DNA from: Paenibacillus methanolicus
GTDB lineage: Bacteria; Bacillota; Bacilli; Paenibacillales; Paenibacillaceae
Direction of reading: 5' to 3'
NCBI RefSeq assembly: GCF_008124765.1
Contig: NZ_VNHS01000002.1
Coordinates: 434,001-498,000 of the forward strand
DNA length: 64,000 bases
In this document: piece after piece, positions 35,843 through 45,124 of the stretch
Numbering within the stretch: the first letter of the stretch is position 1
Layout of the letters: each line of letters opens with the position of its first letter
The notes under the pieces: model-generated
What the model was told of the DNA's origin: nothing
Database searches by the model: none
What the model saw: only the letters and a program-made list of their open reading frames with translations
Made by a program: the position numbers and the translations under genes

Positions 35843-36842
35843 GCCCGTTCCCTCCCGCCGGCGTCCGCTCCAAGGCCGACGGACTTCGCGCCGCCGGCAA
35901 GGCGCGCACGACGCGGCTGGACAACCCGTCCGCGTTCTTGCGCAGCTCGACGCACACGTCGAACGCCCCTGCCGCAAGCAGCCGTTCGATCGCCGGTCTG
36001 CCGCGGGCTTCATCCAGATCTTTGGCATGCGCGGTCGCGATCACCGCAATGCCCGCGTGACTTGCGTCCAGAATCGCTTCGGCATCCTCCGCGCGGCCGA
36101 TCTCGTCGACGATCAGCACGTCCGGCGACATCGAGCGCAGCATCATCATCATGCCTTCTGCTTTGGGGCACGCGTCCATTACGTCCGTGCGCGGGCCGAT
36201 ATCAAAGGTGGGCACGCCACGCACGCAAGCGGCGATCTCGGAGCGTTCGTCCACGATCCCGACCTTGCGCCCTTCCCAGCCCGCCGCCGCGGCATGTCCC
36301 CAAAGCCCGGAGCTGACCGCGCGCGCGATATCCCGCACGAGCGTCGTCTTGCCCTGCTGCGGAGGCGCTACGATGAGCGCCGGGAGAATCGAGCGGCGGT
36401 TGAAATCCAGCAGTTTCGGAAGCAGCTTGGCCGACGCGCCGATCACTTCCCTGGCAATCCGGATATTGAAGGCGCCGACGTCCCGTATGCCCCGGACATG
36501 GCCGCCTTCGAGAACCGTTCGCCCGGCGATCCCGATCCGGTGTCCGCCCGCGACGGTAATATAGCCTCTGCGCAGTTCTTCCTCCATGGCGTAAAGCGAA
36601 TGGTTCGTCACCCGCTCCAAAAGCTTCCGGCAAATGTCCCCGGATGGCCGGAATGCGCCGTCGGGCCGCGACATCGGCGTGCCGTCGGGCGCGATGTACC
36701 GGAATCCCCCATCGAACCCGATCTCTAGCGCGCGGCTTTCCCGGATGCGAATCTCCTCCAGCTTGTCCTTCACTTGATCCGGCATTCGCTCCAGCACAGC
36801 CGCAAGCTCCGCCGGCAGCAGATGCACGACACGTGTCAGCAT
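35835..36842 (-). CDS. spoIIIAA: Stage III sporulation protein AA, secretion-type ATPase
   Basis: About 335 residues. Walker A is VAPPQQGKTTLVRDIA (about 166), Walker B is PDVLIVDEIGRAEDAEAI (about 246); an N-terminal helical domain precedes. It is related to type II/IV secretion ATPases and is thought to energise the channel. The ATG at 36842 lies seven bases after GGGAGGG; an in-frame TTG seven codons earlier overlaps that site. First gene of the eight-gene operon. Confidence 0.94.
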   Translation of the reverse strand: MLTRVVHLLPAELAAVLERMPDQVKDKLEEIRIRESRALEIGFDGGFRYIAPDGTPMSRPDGAFRPSGDICRKLLERVTNHSLYAMEEELRRGYITVAGGHRIGIAGRTVLEGGHVRGIRDVGAFNIRIAREVIGASAKLLPKLLDFNRRSILPALIVAPPQQGKTTLVRDIARAVSSGLWGHAAAAGWEGRKVGIVDERSEIAACVRGVPTFDIGPRTDVMDACPKAEGMMMMLRSMSPDVLIVDEIGRAEDAEAILDASHAGIAVIATAHAKDLDEARGRPAIERLLAAGAFDVCVELRKNADGLSSRVVRALPAARSPSALERTPAGGNGHG

Positions 36843-36909
36843 TTCTCGTCCCTCCCGATCCAATCTAGCCGCGATGCGCGAGGCTCATGCCTGCTTTTGT
36901 CGCTACACC

Positions 36910-36938
36910 ATCGTATGCGGACAACCTGTGAATTATGC
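36910..36938 (-). promoter_or_regulatory. Sigma-E-type promoter of the spoIIIA operon
   Basis: On the minus strand GCATAAT and CATACGAT are 14 bases apart, about 67 bases before spoIIIAA. One position of each hexamer differs from the sigma-E consensus. Sigma-E drives spoIIIA in B. subtilis. Confidence 0.6.
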
Positions 36939-36994
36939 CATTGGCCTGTCCGTCTCTCCGGCCTACTGCCTTCGTCCGATTCGATCTTCCTCCG

Positions 36995-37261
36995 CTATTT
37001 TTTGAGAATCCCGATCATCAGACAGGCTATGCCCGCTCCGATCCACGCCAGCTTGGTCATTGACAGCTTATCGGACATGCCGACCAACCCGATCGTCGTC
37101 GTCGCGATTAGAATTAGCGGGCCGACGAACGCGAGCGACGAGTTGACGACGAGCGCTTTATCGATCTGATTTAGACGCAGCATAAGCAGTGCCGCGCAGA
37201 TTTCAATCGAGCCCGATATGATTCGAAGCGTCGCCATGCTAAGCACGATTTTATTGATCAA
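36995..37261 (-). CDS. YqhV-like (DUF2619) membrane protein
   Basis: 88 residues with three hydrophobic segments (about 15-33, 41-60, 68-86). Same size and place, just upstream of spoIIIAA, as YqhV in B. subtilis. Function unknown. TTG start with AAAGGAGG eight bases before it. Confidence 0.8.
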   Translation of the reverse strand: MINKIVLSMATLRIISGSIEICAALLMLRLNQIDKALVVNSSLAFVGPLILIATTTIGLVGMSDKLSMTKLAWIGAGIACLMIGILKK

Positions 37262-37495
37262 GACCGATTCCTCCTTTCCTAGCGATCGAATCTACCAGTC
37301 TGTCCACTTTCGGATAAGGACGTTTCTATGAGATTGTATGCGTGCTTGTCTGATCTTCATGCCGATTTTTGTCCCGACCGCCAGACCGATTCATCGCCCA
37401 TTCGCCAATACGGGCACATGCCCGGTAGACGGTGCATAAGATGCTCATGACATCGGAGCAAGAGCAAGAGAGTCTTTAGGCGAGGAGAATGCTGC

Positions 37496-38362
37496 ATGAA
37501 GGATTTAACGCGGAGCATATGGCCGCCCGCGCTGTTGGATCCGAGCGGTCTTCGCGCGGCCGTCGCGCATCCCGCGCAAACGAGCGGCTCGGACCGTGCG
37601 GACGGACGCGGACAGACGATGATTATCGACAAGGGGCTCGGACGTTACGCGTTCGCGGATTTGCTGGAGACGGCCGGCGATTATATGGATTGCATCAAAA
37701 TCGGCTTCGGTACGGCGCCGCTCTCGAAGACGGAGCTGCTTCTGTACAAAATCGAGCAGGCTAAGCTTCGCGGATTGCTCATCATGCCGGGAGGAACGCT
37801 GCTCGAGACCGCGGTCAAACAAGAGCTCGTGCCGGAGTTTTTCGATACGGTATGCAAATTCGGGTTCAACGCCATCGAAGTATCGGACGGCACGATCGAA
37901 CTAAGCCGCGGCTTGCGGACGGCGCTCATCCAAGAAGGGATTCGAAACGGCCTGCAGGTCGTGACCGAATATGGCAAGAAGCTAACCGGTTCGCTGGTCG
38001 ATGCCTCGGAGCTGGTCGAGACGGCGGAGGTCGACCTCGCCGCCGGGGCGAAATACGTTACGGTGGAGGCCCGCGAATCGGGCGTCGGCGTCGGTCTGTT
38101 CGACGACAAGGGCAACTGCCGGGAAGATATGCTCGACGGTATTTGCCGGTTCGTCTCCGATCCTGGCCGGCTCATGTGGGAAGCGCCGCTCAAACACCAG
38201 CAGGTGCTGCTGCTGCAAACGTTCGGCCCCGGCGTCCATCTGGGCAACATTCCGCCCGGCGACGCGCTGGCGCTCGAGACGATGCGGCGCGGACTGCGCT
38301 CGGATACGTTCGGGTTCGGGGATACGCCCGAAAATCGAAAATGCATTGAATATATGATTTAG
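37496..38362 (+). CDS. comA: Phosphosulfolactate synthase
   Basis: 288 residues, ComA family: adds sulfite to phosphoenolpyruvate to give phosphosulfolactate. Conserved stretches include IDKGLGRYAFADLLETAG, MDCIKIGFGT, LIMPGGTLLE, FNAIEVSDGT and KYVTVEARESG. An N-terminal extension of about 40 residues precedes the family core. GAGGAG is eight bases before the ATG. With the comB gene 44 bases downstream it gives sulfolactate, which is abundant in Bacillus spores (yitD/yitC there). The locus, beside spoIIIA, fits a sporulation role. Confidence 0.88.
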   Translation: MKDLTRSIWPPALLDPSGLRAAVAHPAQTSGSDRADGRGQTMIIDKGLGRYAFADLLETAGDYMDCIKIGFGTAPLSKTELLLYKIEQAKLRGLLIMPGGTLLETAVKQELVPEFFDTVCKFGFNAIEVSDGTIELSRGLRTALIQEGIRNGLQVVTEYGKKLTGSLVDASELVETAEVDLAAGAKYVTVEARESGVGVGLFDDKGNCREDMLDGICRFVSDPGRLMWEAPLKHQQVLLLQTFGPGVHLGNIPPGDALALETMRRGLRSDTFGFGDTPENRKCIEYMI

Positions 38363-38406
38363 ACGCCCATGGACTGGGCGATAGAGGAAGGCGGTCTAAG
38401 AAGGTT

Positions 38407-39114
38407 ATGCATATTGAAGTCGTATCTTCCGTAAACGAAGCAAGAGAGGCGCGGCTGACGCAGCGGACGGCGATCGTCATCGACGTGCTGCGAGCCACAA
38501 GCACGATCGTGACCGCGCTTGAAGCCGGCGCATCCGGCATCGTGCCGGTCGAGACGGTGCTTGAAGCCCGCGCGTTGCAGCGTCCCGGCGACGTCATGGC
38601 AGGGGAGCGGTTCTGCCGCAAGATTGCAGGCTTCGACCTTGGTAATTCCCCGTTCGAATTCACGCCCGATGCGGTAAAAGACCGGCGCATCCTCTTGACG
38701 ACCACGAACGGGACGCGCGCCCTGCACAAGGCGCTTCGCGCTGATTCCGTGCTGGCGGGTTCGCTGTTGAACGCTTCGGCATGCGCGAAGGCGGCTGCCG
38801 ATTTGCGCCGGGATGTCGTCATTCTCTGCGCGGGCAGCCATGACGAGTTCGCCATCGAGGACGGCCTGTGCGCAGGGCTGATTATCGACCGCCTGCAAGC
38901 GCTCGGCATCCCGACGGAAACGAACGACTTCGGCGCGTCCATGCGAGGCTTCTACCGGGACGCCCGGCCGTTCCTGACCGAGACGATGCTGCAGGGCACT
39001 ACCGGCAGACGTCTCGTCAAACTGGGCTGCGCGCGAGAGATTGAACGCTGCGCGCAGGTGGATGCCAGCGAAGCGGTACCGCGTCTGCAGGGCGATACGC
39101 TCGTACTCGGCTGA
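38407..39114 (+). CDS. comB: 2-phosphosulfolactate phosphatase
   Basis: 235 residues, ComB family: removes phosphate from 2-phosphosulfolactate to give sulfolactate. Motifs: TAIVIDVLRATSTIVTAL near the N-terminus, AGERFCRKIAGFDLGNSP, LLTTTNGTRAL, CAGSHDEFAIEDGLCAG. Magnesium dependence is a family property. In an evident two-gene unit with comA. Confidence 0.9.
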   Translation: MHIEVVSSVNEAREARLTQRTAIVIDVLRATSTIVTALEAGASGIVPVETVLEARALQRPGDVMAGERFCRKIAGFDLGNSPFEFTPDAVKDRRILLTTTNGTRALHKALRADSVLAGSLLNASACAKAAADLRRDVVILCAGSHDEFAIEDGLCAGLIIDRLQALGIPTETNDFGASMRGFYRDARPFLTETMLQGTTGRRLVKLGCAREIERCAQVDASEAVPRLQGDTLVLG

Positions 39115-39216
39115 CATATCCGCCTGGCTTGTTCCATATGCTCTATTAACGCACGACGCTTATGCCCGGCTCGCATGCGGCGGAAAGCGACACTCGTAGC
39201 CAAGGAGCGGACAGCC

Positions 39217-39678
39217 ATGAACGGTCAAGTCATTCTCGTTATTCTGATTATTATCGGCTTGATCGGCCGGTCGCCGATCATCTCGACGGCAGCTTGCGTG
39301 CTGTTAATCGTAAAGCTGATACATTTGGAACGCTACTTACCGACCATCGAACGGCGAGGACTCGAGCTGGGGCTGCTGTTCCTCACGTTCAGCGTGCTCG
39401 TCCCCTTCGCTTCCGGCCGGATTTCCACGAAGGATATCACGGCCGCGCTGACCTCATGGCCCGGCATCCTGGCCCTCGCCGGCGGCGCGCTCGCCACTTA
39501 CGTGAACGGCAAAGGACTGGAAATGCTCAAGTTCGACCCCCAGCTGGTCGTCGGCCTCGTTGTCGGCTCCATCATCGGCATCGTGTTTTTCCGCGGCATT
39601 CCGGTCGGCCCGCTAATGGCGGCCGGCATTACCGCCATTTTGTTCAAACTGTTCAGTCTCATTGGGGGGCGATTCTAG
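39217..39678 (+). CDS. DUF441 family membrane protein
   Basis: About 153 residues, four hydrophobic segments (about 4-33, 45-65, 80-97, 108-150). Matches DUF441/YtwI in length and pattern ([35 protein letters not shown]). Function unknown. The ATG at 39217 is favoured over an upstream in-frame start because AAGGAG lies nine bases before it. A two-way terminator follows. Confidence 0.8.
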   Translation: MNGQVILVILIIIGLIGRSPIISTAACVLLIVKLIHLERYLPTIERRGLELGLLFLTFSVLVPFASGRISTKDITAALTSWPGILALAGGALATYVNGKGLEMLKFDPQLVVGLVVGSIIGIVFFRGIPVGPLMAAGITAILFKLFSLIGGRF

Positions 39679-39696
39679 CGCGGCGGACAGCAAAAA

Positions 39697-39736
39697 AGCC
39701 AGCCACTCTTTCGCGGATGCGAAAGAGTGGCTGGCT
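39697..39736. terminator. Bidirectional terminator between DUF441 and lysC genes
   Basis: A perfect 17-base stem, arms AGCCAGCCACTCTTTCG, with a six-base loop and A/T tracts at the outer side. It ends both convergent transcripts. Confidence 0.8.
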
Positions 39737-39757
39737 TCGTGCTGTCCAGCTAAGAGA

Positions 39758-40276
39758 TTAACGGCGGTCTTGCGGTCCGCCGACGAATACTTGTTCCGCC
39801 GTGTCCAAGCCATATGCCGTATGCAAGCCGCGAATAACGTCTTGCACGCCTTCGGCGGCAATTACGCAGGACACTTTGATTTCGGAGGTGCTGACCATTT
39901 TGATGCTGACGCCGAGCTTCGAGATCACGTCGAACATTTTGGCCGCGACGCCCGGATTGCTGACCATGCCCGCGCCGACGATCGAAACTTTCACGAGGTC
40001 GACTTCGGAAGTGACTTCACGGTAAGGAACGGAAGCGCGGATGCTCTCCACGACTTGCGTCGCCTTCTCCTGGTCGTCTTTGGAGACCGTGAAGGAGAAG
40101 TCCGCTTTGCCGCCGAGCACGCCGCTCTGCACGATAATGTCGACGTCGATGCCGCCTTCCGCAAGCGCGCCGAACACTTTCGCCAGCACGCCCGGCTCAT
40201 CCTCCACGCCCAAGATGCTGATTCTTGCTACGTTCTTGTCAAACGCGATGCCGCGCACGACGACTCCCTGTTCCAT
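39758..40276 (-). CDS. Aspartate kinase beta subunit by internal initiation
   Basis: In-frame ATG inside lysC with AAGGAGG nine bases before it. The 172-residue product would be the tandem ACT domains only, like the approximately 160-residue beta chain produced from the same frame in B. subtilis aspartokinase II. Inference from the ribosome site and known family biology. Confidence 0.65.
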   Translation of the reverse strand: MEQGVVVRGIAFDKNVARISILGVEDEPGVLAKVFGALAEGGIDVDIIVQSGVLGGKADFSFTVSKDDQEKATQVVESIRASVPYREVTSEVDLVKVSIVGAGMVSNPGVAAKMFDVISKLGVSIKMVSTSEIKVSCVIAAEGVQDVIRGLHTAYGLDTAEQVFVGGPQDRR

Positions 40277-41011
40277 GACCGCTTCCTCCTTCACCGTCGT
40301 TCCTTCGTTCTGCGTAAAGCTCGAACGCACGACAAGCCGCACGTTGTTATGTTTCGCATATTCAACCGCACGCGGATGCAGAACCGCCGCGCCGAGATTG
40401 GCCAGCTCCAGCATCTCGTCGTACGAGATTTCGTCCAGTTTGCGCGCGCACTTCACGACGCGCGGATCGGTCGAGTAGACCCCGTCCACGTCGGTGTAAA
40501 TTTCGCACACGTCCGCTTTGATCGCGGCTGCCAGCGCTACCGCCGTCGTATCGGAACCGCCGCGGCCGAGCGTCGTGATCTCGCCGTCGTCCGTCATGCC
40601 TTGGAAACCCGCCACGATGACGGCATTGCCGGCGTCAAGCGCTCCGAAAATACGATCCGGCGTAATATCCGAAATTCTCGCTTTGCCGTGAACCGCTTCC
40701 GTGCGGATGCCTGCCTGCCAGCCCGTGAACGATACCGCGCGATGACCGATCGCATGAATCGCCATCGACAACAGGGCGACCGAAATTTGCTCTCCCGTCG
40801 TCAGCAGCATATCCATCTCGCGCGCCGGCGGATTCGGATTCAACTGCTTCGACTGGTCAATCAGATCGTCCGTCGTATCACCCATCGCGGATACGACCAC
40901 GACGACCCGGTGACCCGCTTCTTTATAATCGGCAATCCGTTTGGCGACACGCTGCATCCGTTCAGTCGTGCCGACGGAGCTGCCGCCGAACTTCATCACA
41001 ATCAACGACAC
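39758..41011 (-). CDS. lysC: Aspartate kinase (lysine-sensitive type)
   Basis: 417 residues. N-terminal amino acid kinase domain (MSLIVMKFGGSSVGTTERM, FTGWQAGIRTEAVHG, GRGGSDTTAVALAAA) and two ACT domains (about 265-400) for feedback inhibition. Catalyses the first step to lysine, threonine, methionine and diaminopimelate. GTG start with GGGAG ten bases before. An internal ATG at 40276 with its own strong ribosome site makes a separate beta subunit likely, as in aspartokinase II of B. subtilis. The 186-base upstream gap shows no lysine riboswitch. Confidence 0.93.
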   Translation of the reverse strand: MSLIVMKFGGSSVGTTERMQRVAKRIADYKEAGHRVVVVVSAMGDTTDDLIDQSKQLNPNPPAREMDMLLTTGEQISVALLSMAIHAIGHRAVSFTGWQAGIRTEAVHGKARISDITPDRIFGALDAGNAVIVAGFQGMTDDGEITTLGRGGSDTTAVALAAAIKADVCEIYTDVDGVYSTDPRVVKCARKLDEISYDEMLELANLGAAVLHPRAVEYAKHNNVRLVVRSSFTQNEGTTVKEEAVMEQGVVVRGIAFDKNVARISILGVEDEPGVLAKVFGALAEGGIDVDIIVQSGVLGGKADFSFTVSKDDQEKATQVVESIRASVPYREVTSEVDLVKVSIVGAGMVSNPGVAAKMFDVISKLGVSIKMVSTSEIKVSCVIAAEGVQDVIRGLHTAYGLDTAEQVFVGGPQDRR

Positions 41012-41159
41012 CGCTGATCCACTCCCTAACGATTACTTTAACTCTTTAACGTTATACAAGGTGAAATTATAGCACAATTATTCCTATTTGGGTATACGGA
41101 AATCGACATAAACCGCCATACTGCGCCTGTTGCGGGGATTTCTCCCTATATAGAACGAA

Positions 41160-41184
41160 GCCGCCCGGACACTACCCGGACGGC
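41160..41184 (-). terminator. Hairpin after efp
   Basis: Arms GCCGTCCGG and CCGGGCGGC with one wobble pair and a seven-base loop, 14 bases after the efp stop; TTCGTTCTAT follows on the minus strand. Confidence 0.55.
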
Positions 41185-41197
41185 CGTTTATGCATAA

Positions 41198-41755
41198 TTA
41201 TGCACGCGAGATGTATTTACCTTCGCGCGTATCGATCAGCAGCACGTCGCCTTCGTTGATGAAGAGCGGCACTTGCACGTTCAGGCCCGTCTCGACCGTC
41301 GCGTTCTTCGTCGCGCCTTGCGCCGTGTTGCCTTTCACGCCCGGTTCGGTCTCGATGACTTTCAGGTCCACGCTGTTCGGCATGTTAATCCCGATAATCT
41401 CGCCTTGGTAACTCGTGATGTTGACGGTCATGTTTTCTTTGAGGAAGTTCACTTCCCACTCCAGTTGTTTCTTCTCGAGCGTGAATTGGTCGAACGACTC
41501 GTTATCCATGAACGAATACTCGCTGCCGGAGTTGTACAAATATTGCACGGCGCGGTTCTCGATGATCGCGCGACCGATGTTCTCGCCGGCGCGGAACGTG
41601 CGCTCGACGGTATTGCCGTTGCGGAGGTTCTTCAGCTTGGAGCGGACGAACGCCGCGCCTTTGCCTGGCTTAACGTGTTGAAAATCGATTACCGTAAAGA
41701 TGTCGCCGTCCACTTCGACGGTCAGACCTGTTTTGAAATCATTGACTGAAATCAC
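41198..41755 (-). CDS. efp: Elongation factor P
   Basis: 185 residues: three beta-barrel domains, with the modified-residue loop [10 protein letters not shown] (lysine at about 32). Relieves ribosome stalling at polyproline. GTG start with AGGAGGG eight bases before. Downstream of the Xaa-Pro peptidase gene as in Bacillus (yqhT-efp). Confidence 0.96.
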   Translation of the reverse strand: MISVNDFKTGLTVEVDGDIFTVIDFQHVKPGKGAAFVRSKLKNLRNGNTVERTFRAGENIGRAIIENRAVQYLYNSGSEYSFMDNESFDQFTLEKKQLEWEVNFLKENMTVNITSYQGEIIGINMPNSVDLKVIETEPGVKGNTAQGATKNATVETGLNVQVPLFINEGDVLLIDTREGKYISRA

Positions 41756-41790
41756 TGCAAATTCCCTCCTAAAGGTAGTAAACCTTGGTC

Positions 41791-42864
41791 TTACGCTATC
41801 GTATGTAGTTCCTTTGGCGAAGCCGTTAACCGTTCGTTGCCGCCGGCGGTAATGACGATATCGTCTTCGATGCGGACGCCGCCGAAGCCCGGCAAGTAAA
41901 TGCCCGGTTCGACCGTTACGGTCATCCCCGGCTCCAGCACGGTATCGCTCATCTTCGACAGACGCGGCGATTCGTGGATCTCCATGCCTAGCCCGTGTCC
42001 GGTGCCATGGCCGAAATGATCCCCGTACCCGTAACGCGCGATGACATCGCGCGCCAGCGCGTCCGCTTCGCGTCCGGTCATGCCTGGCTTAATGCCGGCA
42101 AGAGCCGTCATCTGCGCCTCGAGCACGATCGCGTAGATTTCGCGATGCTTCTCGGAAGGCTTGCCCACCACGACCGTGCGCGTCAAATCCGAACAGTAGC
42201 CGTTGTAATACGCGCCGAAATCCAACTTCACGAATTCATTGTCGCCAATTATTCGGTTGCTGGCTACGCCGTGAGGCAGCGCGGAACGCTCGCCCGAAGC
42301 CACGATCGTCTCGAACGAAGGGCCGGAGGCGCCGCCTTTGCGCATGAACGTCTCCATCTCCAGCGCGACGTCGCTCTCCCGAAGTCCTGGCTTAATCACG
42401 CCCAGAATATGCCGGTACGTCGCATCTGCCAACGCGCACGCTTCGCGCATCACGGCTAGTTCCGCGTCATCCTTGAACATTCTGAGCTTCTCGATCACGC
42501 CGGATACCGGGACGAGCTCTACGCCCGCCAAACCTTCCTTCCAGGCGATATACTCGGAGAAGACGACGTGGTCCTGTTCGAAGCCGAGCCGCTTCACGCC
42601 GGCTGCGCTCGCCAGCTCCGCAACCGTATCCATCAGCTTGACGCCATGCTCGACGACCGTGAACGCAGGAGCCTGCTCTGGCGCTTGGGTACGGTATCGG
42701 AAGTCGGTTACGAGATAATTCTGCGTCCCGGTCAACAGCAGCGCGCCCGCCGATCCGGTAAATCCGCTTACATAACGCCGGTTCACCGCGCTTGTCACCA
42801 ACAGGGCGTCAAGGCCCAGCTCGCTCAAGCGCCGACGAATGCCGGCTACGCGATTGGTCGTCAT
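41791..42864 (-). CDS. Xaa-Pro aminopeptidase-like M24 peptidase (YqhT type)
   Basis: About 357 residues. N-terminal creatinase-like domain (about 1-130), C-terminal pita-bread peptidase domain with metal ligands in [18 protein letters not shown] (two Asp), [18 protein letters not shown] (His) and the VEPGIY and VRIEDD glutamates. Several ATGs cluster at the start; the one at 42864 has GGAAAGG nine bases before and best fits the YqhT length. It is followed directly by efp. Confidence 0.88.
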   Translation of the reverse strand: MTTNRVAGIRRRLSELGLDALLVTSAVNRRYVSGFTGSAGALLLTGTQNYLVTDFRYRTQAPEQAPAFTVVEHGVKLMDTVAELASAAGVKRLGFEQDHVVFSEYIAWKEGLAGVELVPVSGVIEKLRMFKDDAELAVMREACALADATYRHILGVIKPGLRESDVALEMETFMRKGGASGPSFETIVASGERSALPHGVASNRIIGDNEFVKLDFGAYYNGYCSDLTRTVVVGKPSEKHREIYAIVLEAQMTALAGIKPGMTGREADALARDVIARYGYGDHFGHGTGHGLGMEIHESPRLSKMSDTVLEPGMTVTVEPGIYLPGFGGVRIEDDIVITAGGNERLTASPKELHTIA

Positions 42865-42912
42865 ATCCTTCATCCTTTCCATGGCTTCCGCGCTTCTGCC
42901 CGCCATGCGGGG

Positions 42913-43365
42913 TTAGCCTTTCGCGCCAGCCGTCTCCAGATGACGGACAAGGCCGGTTAGGCCAAGCACGTAGCTTTGGGCGCCGAAGCCCGCAATCTGA
43001 CCAACCGCCAATTCGGCCGTTACGGAAACATGCCGGAACGGCTCGCGTTTATGGATATTGGAGAGATGAACTTCGACGAACGGAATCGCCACCGTGCCAA
43101 GCGCGTCGCGCAGCGCGTAGCTGTAGTGCGTCAGCGCGCCAGGGTTGATGACGATCCCGTCTACGTTGCCGTAAGCCTCGTGAATCCGGTCAATAAGATA
43201 ACCTTCGTGATTCGATTGGTAAAACGACAGCGTCGCGCCAAGGCTTGCCGCGGTCTCCCGCAGCAGCGACTCGATGTCGCTCAGCGTCGACGTGCCGTAA
43301 ACACCGGGTTCGCGAACGCCGAGCATGTTCAGGTTCGGTCCGTTTAATACGAGTATGGATAGCAT
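42913..43365 (-). CDS. aroQ: Type II 3-dehydroquinate dehydratase
   Basis: 150 residues, typical. Active-site features: [18 protein letters not shown] (with the lytic Tyr at about 24), [39 protein letters not shown]. Third step of the shikimate pathway. GGGGAGG six bases before the ATG at 43365 decides the start. Same place as yqhS in B. subtilis. Confidence 0.95.
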   Translation of the reverse strand: MLSILVLNGPNLNMLGVREPGVYGTSTLSDIESLLRETAASLGATLSFYQSNHEGYLIDRIHEAYGNVDGIVINPGALTHYSYALRDALGTVAIPFVEVHLSNIHKREPFRHVSVTAELAVGQIAGFGAQSYVLGLTGLVRHLETAGAKG

Positions 43366-43432
43366 CAGGTACCTCCCCGGCGCATAGATCAATTGCCATT
43401 TTACCACAATGACCCTTGCTTTGAGAAGTAGC

Positions 43433-43957
43433 TTATCTCGCTCCCGCCCGGCCGGCGCCGCTCATCAGCGGTTCCCTCGATGCCTCGTCGTGATATTCGA
43501 ACGCATGCGTGTATCCGATGAACACGCCCCAAAGCGTAAACACCGCCAACTCGGATGCCAGCGTGTTATATCCAATCTGGCGGATCGGCTCGACGATGCC
43601 GATTAGCGGTCCTAGCGCGATGAACAGCGCGCCCCACCATATCACGCCGTACGCGATGCCAGCCCAAGGCCCTCTGAACCGGCCGAGCAGAAACATGTAC
43701 AGAAACGTGGCCACGATCGAAAATCCGATAAAACTCGCGATGCCGATCAACTGCCCCCAGCCCGACCTCAAAAACGATGCCAGGAAAAACGAGTCCAGCA
43801 TGAATCCCGGCAGCGCGTTCGTAAAATTCATGTTGTACAGCAGCCAGCGCAGCGCTCCCCAAATCAAGCCCGCAAAAAAACCCAGGTTAAGTCCGAACAT
43901 TATCGGGTTGGTTCTGTGCCGCCTCCGGCGCAAGGCCTGTCTATGAGTAATGCGCAC
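43433..43957 (-). CDS. YqhR-like membrane protein
   Basis: 174 residues with four transmembrane helices (about 22-42, 65-90, 98-120, 130-150). Same place and outline as YqhR, a protein of unknown function. GTG start, AGGAGG nine bases before. Confidence 0.8.
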   Translation of the reverse strand: MRITHRQALRRRRHRTNPIMFGLNLGFFAGLIWGALRWLLYNMNFTNALPGFMLDSFFLASFLRSGWGQLIGIASFIGFSIVATFLYMFLLGRFRGPWAGIAYGVIWWGALFIALGPLIGIVEPIRQIGYNTLASELAVFTLWGVFIGYTHAFEYHDEASREPLMSGAGRAGAR

Positions 43958-44115
43958 TCGATTCGACCTCCTGTTATAAATACACCGTATACGTTGCTAC
44001 CGGATTAGTATGGCGCATTTTCCACTCCACTAAACGACCTTTCCGGGTTGACGGCGGCAATGGATGCCGCTCGCAATCGTTACGCGAATCAAGTACAATA
44101 GAAGAAGATTTGATC

Positions 44116-45087
44116 ATGAAGGATGGTGATTCGCCCTTGTCGCAGGAACCGCGCAATATCTATGGGGGGCAAGCCGTCATCGAAGGCGTCATGTTTGCGG
44201 GCAAGCATGTCAATGTCACGGCGGTTAGACGCAAAAATAACGAGATCATGTTCTACGAAGTGCCGCGCACGTCCCAGCCCTTTTTGCAGAAATTGAAGAA
44301 AATCCCGCTCATTCGAGGCATTGTCGGCATTCTCGAATCCAGCGCGAAGGGCTCCCAGCATTTGAACTTCTCGATGGAAGCTTACGCGGAGGACGAAACG
44401 CAGGACGATGACGCGCCGCCGGCTAAGGCGGACAAGCCGGAGAAAAGCGGCTGGAGCCTCAGCATGATCGTCGGCGTCACGGTTGCCGGCATCTTGTCCT
44501 TCATCGCCGGCAAGCTCGTATTCACGGTCGTTCCCGCGGTCGTGGAAGAGTTGATCTTTGGACAAACGTTCTCGAATAGAATAGTACACAACCTGATTGA
44601 AGGTCTTATTAAGATTTTGTTCCTCCTTACCTATCTGTACGTCATCTCCTTGACGCCGATCGTCAAACGGCTGTTCCAGTACCATGGCGCGGAGCACAAG
44701 GTGATCAGCGCCTACGAAGCGGGCGTGCCGCTCACCGTCGCGAACGTGCAGCGCTTCACCCGCTTGCACTACCGGTGCGGCAGCAGCTTTATCGTCTTCT
44801 CCGTGCTGGTCGGCGTCATCATCTACTCCTTCTTCACGTGGGATTCGTTGTGGGAGCGGGTCTACATCCGTATTCTCCTTCTGCCGGTCGTGCTGGGCGT
44901 GTCCTATGAGACGCTGCGATTCACGAACGCGCTCCGCGATGTTCCCGTGCTTCGTTTCTTGGGCTTCCCGGGCCTCTGGCTCCAAAAGCTGACGACCAAG
45001 GAACCGAACGACGAGCAGGTAGCCGTCTCGATCGCCTCGTTCGAACGGATGCTGGAGATTGACCGCCAAATGGGTAAAACCGCTTAA
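44116..45087 (+). CDS. YqhQ-like (DUF1385) membrane protein
   Basis: About 323 residues. N-terminal conserved segment IYGGQAVIEGVMFAGKH, then an acidic/basic linker, two hydrophobic segments (about 120-142 and 155-185), the family motif QYHGAEHKVISAYE and a C-terminal membrane region. Function unknown. The ATG at 44116 has only a weak ribosome site; a TTG seven codons on (44137), behind AAGGATGGTG, would give MSQEPRNIYGG, very like YqhQ of Bacillus. Confidence 0.85.
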   Translation: MKDGDSPLSQEPRNIYGGQAVIEGVMFAGKHVNVTAVRRKNNEIMFYEVPRTSQPFLQKLKKIPLIRGIVGILESSAKGSQHLNFSMEAYAEDETQDDDAPPAKADKPEKSGWSLSMIVGVTVAGILSFIAGKLVFTVVPAVVEELIFGQTFSNRIVHNLIEGLIKILFLLTYLYVISLTPIVKRLFQYHGAEHKVISAYEAGVPLTVANVQRFTRLHYRCGSSFIVFSVLVGVIIYSFFTWDSLWERVYIRILLLPVVLGVSYETLRFTNALRDVPVLRFLGFPGLWLQKLTTKEPNDEQVAVSIASFERMLEIDRQMGKTA

Positions 45088-45124
45088 ATCGTTCAGCTTA
45101 ACATCGGGAGAAAGGGTGAGTTTC

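Noticed and set aside
37262-37495. Sporulation promoter before comA
   Set aside because: A CATAAGAT resembles a sigma-E -10 but has no fitting -35 at 13-15 bases; left out of the features.
39662-41017. 451-codon open frame opposite lysC
   Set aside because: Exact shadow of a complete aspartate kinase gene; composition is antisense-like and it starts within a terminator region.
41012-41197. Possible lysine riboswitch before lysC
   Set aside because: The gap is too short and lacks the conserved L-box core; only an efp terminator and AT-rich sequence are seen.
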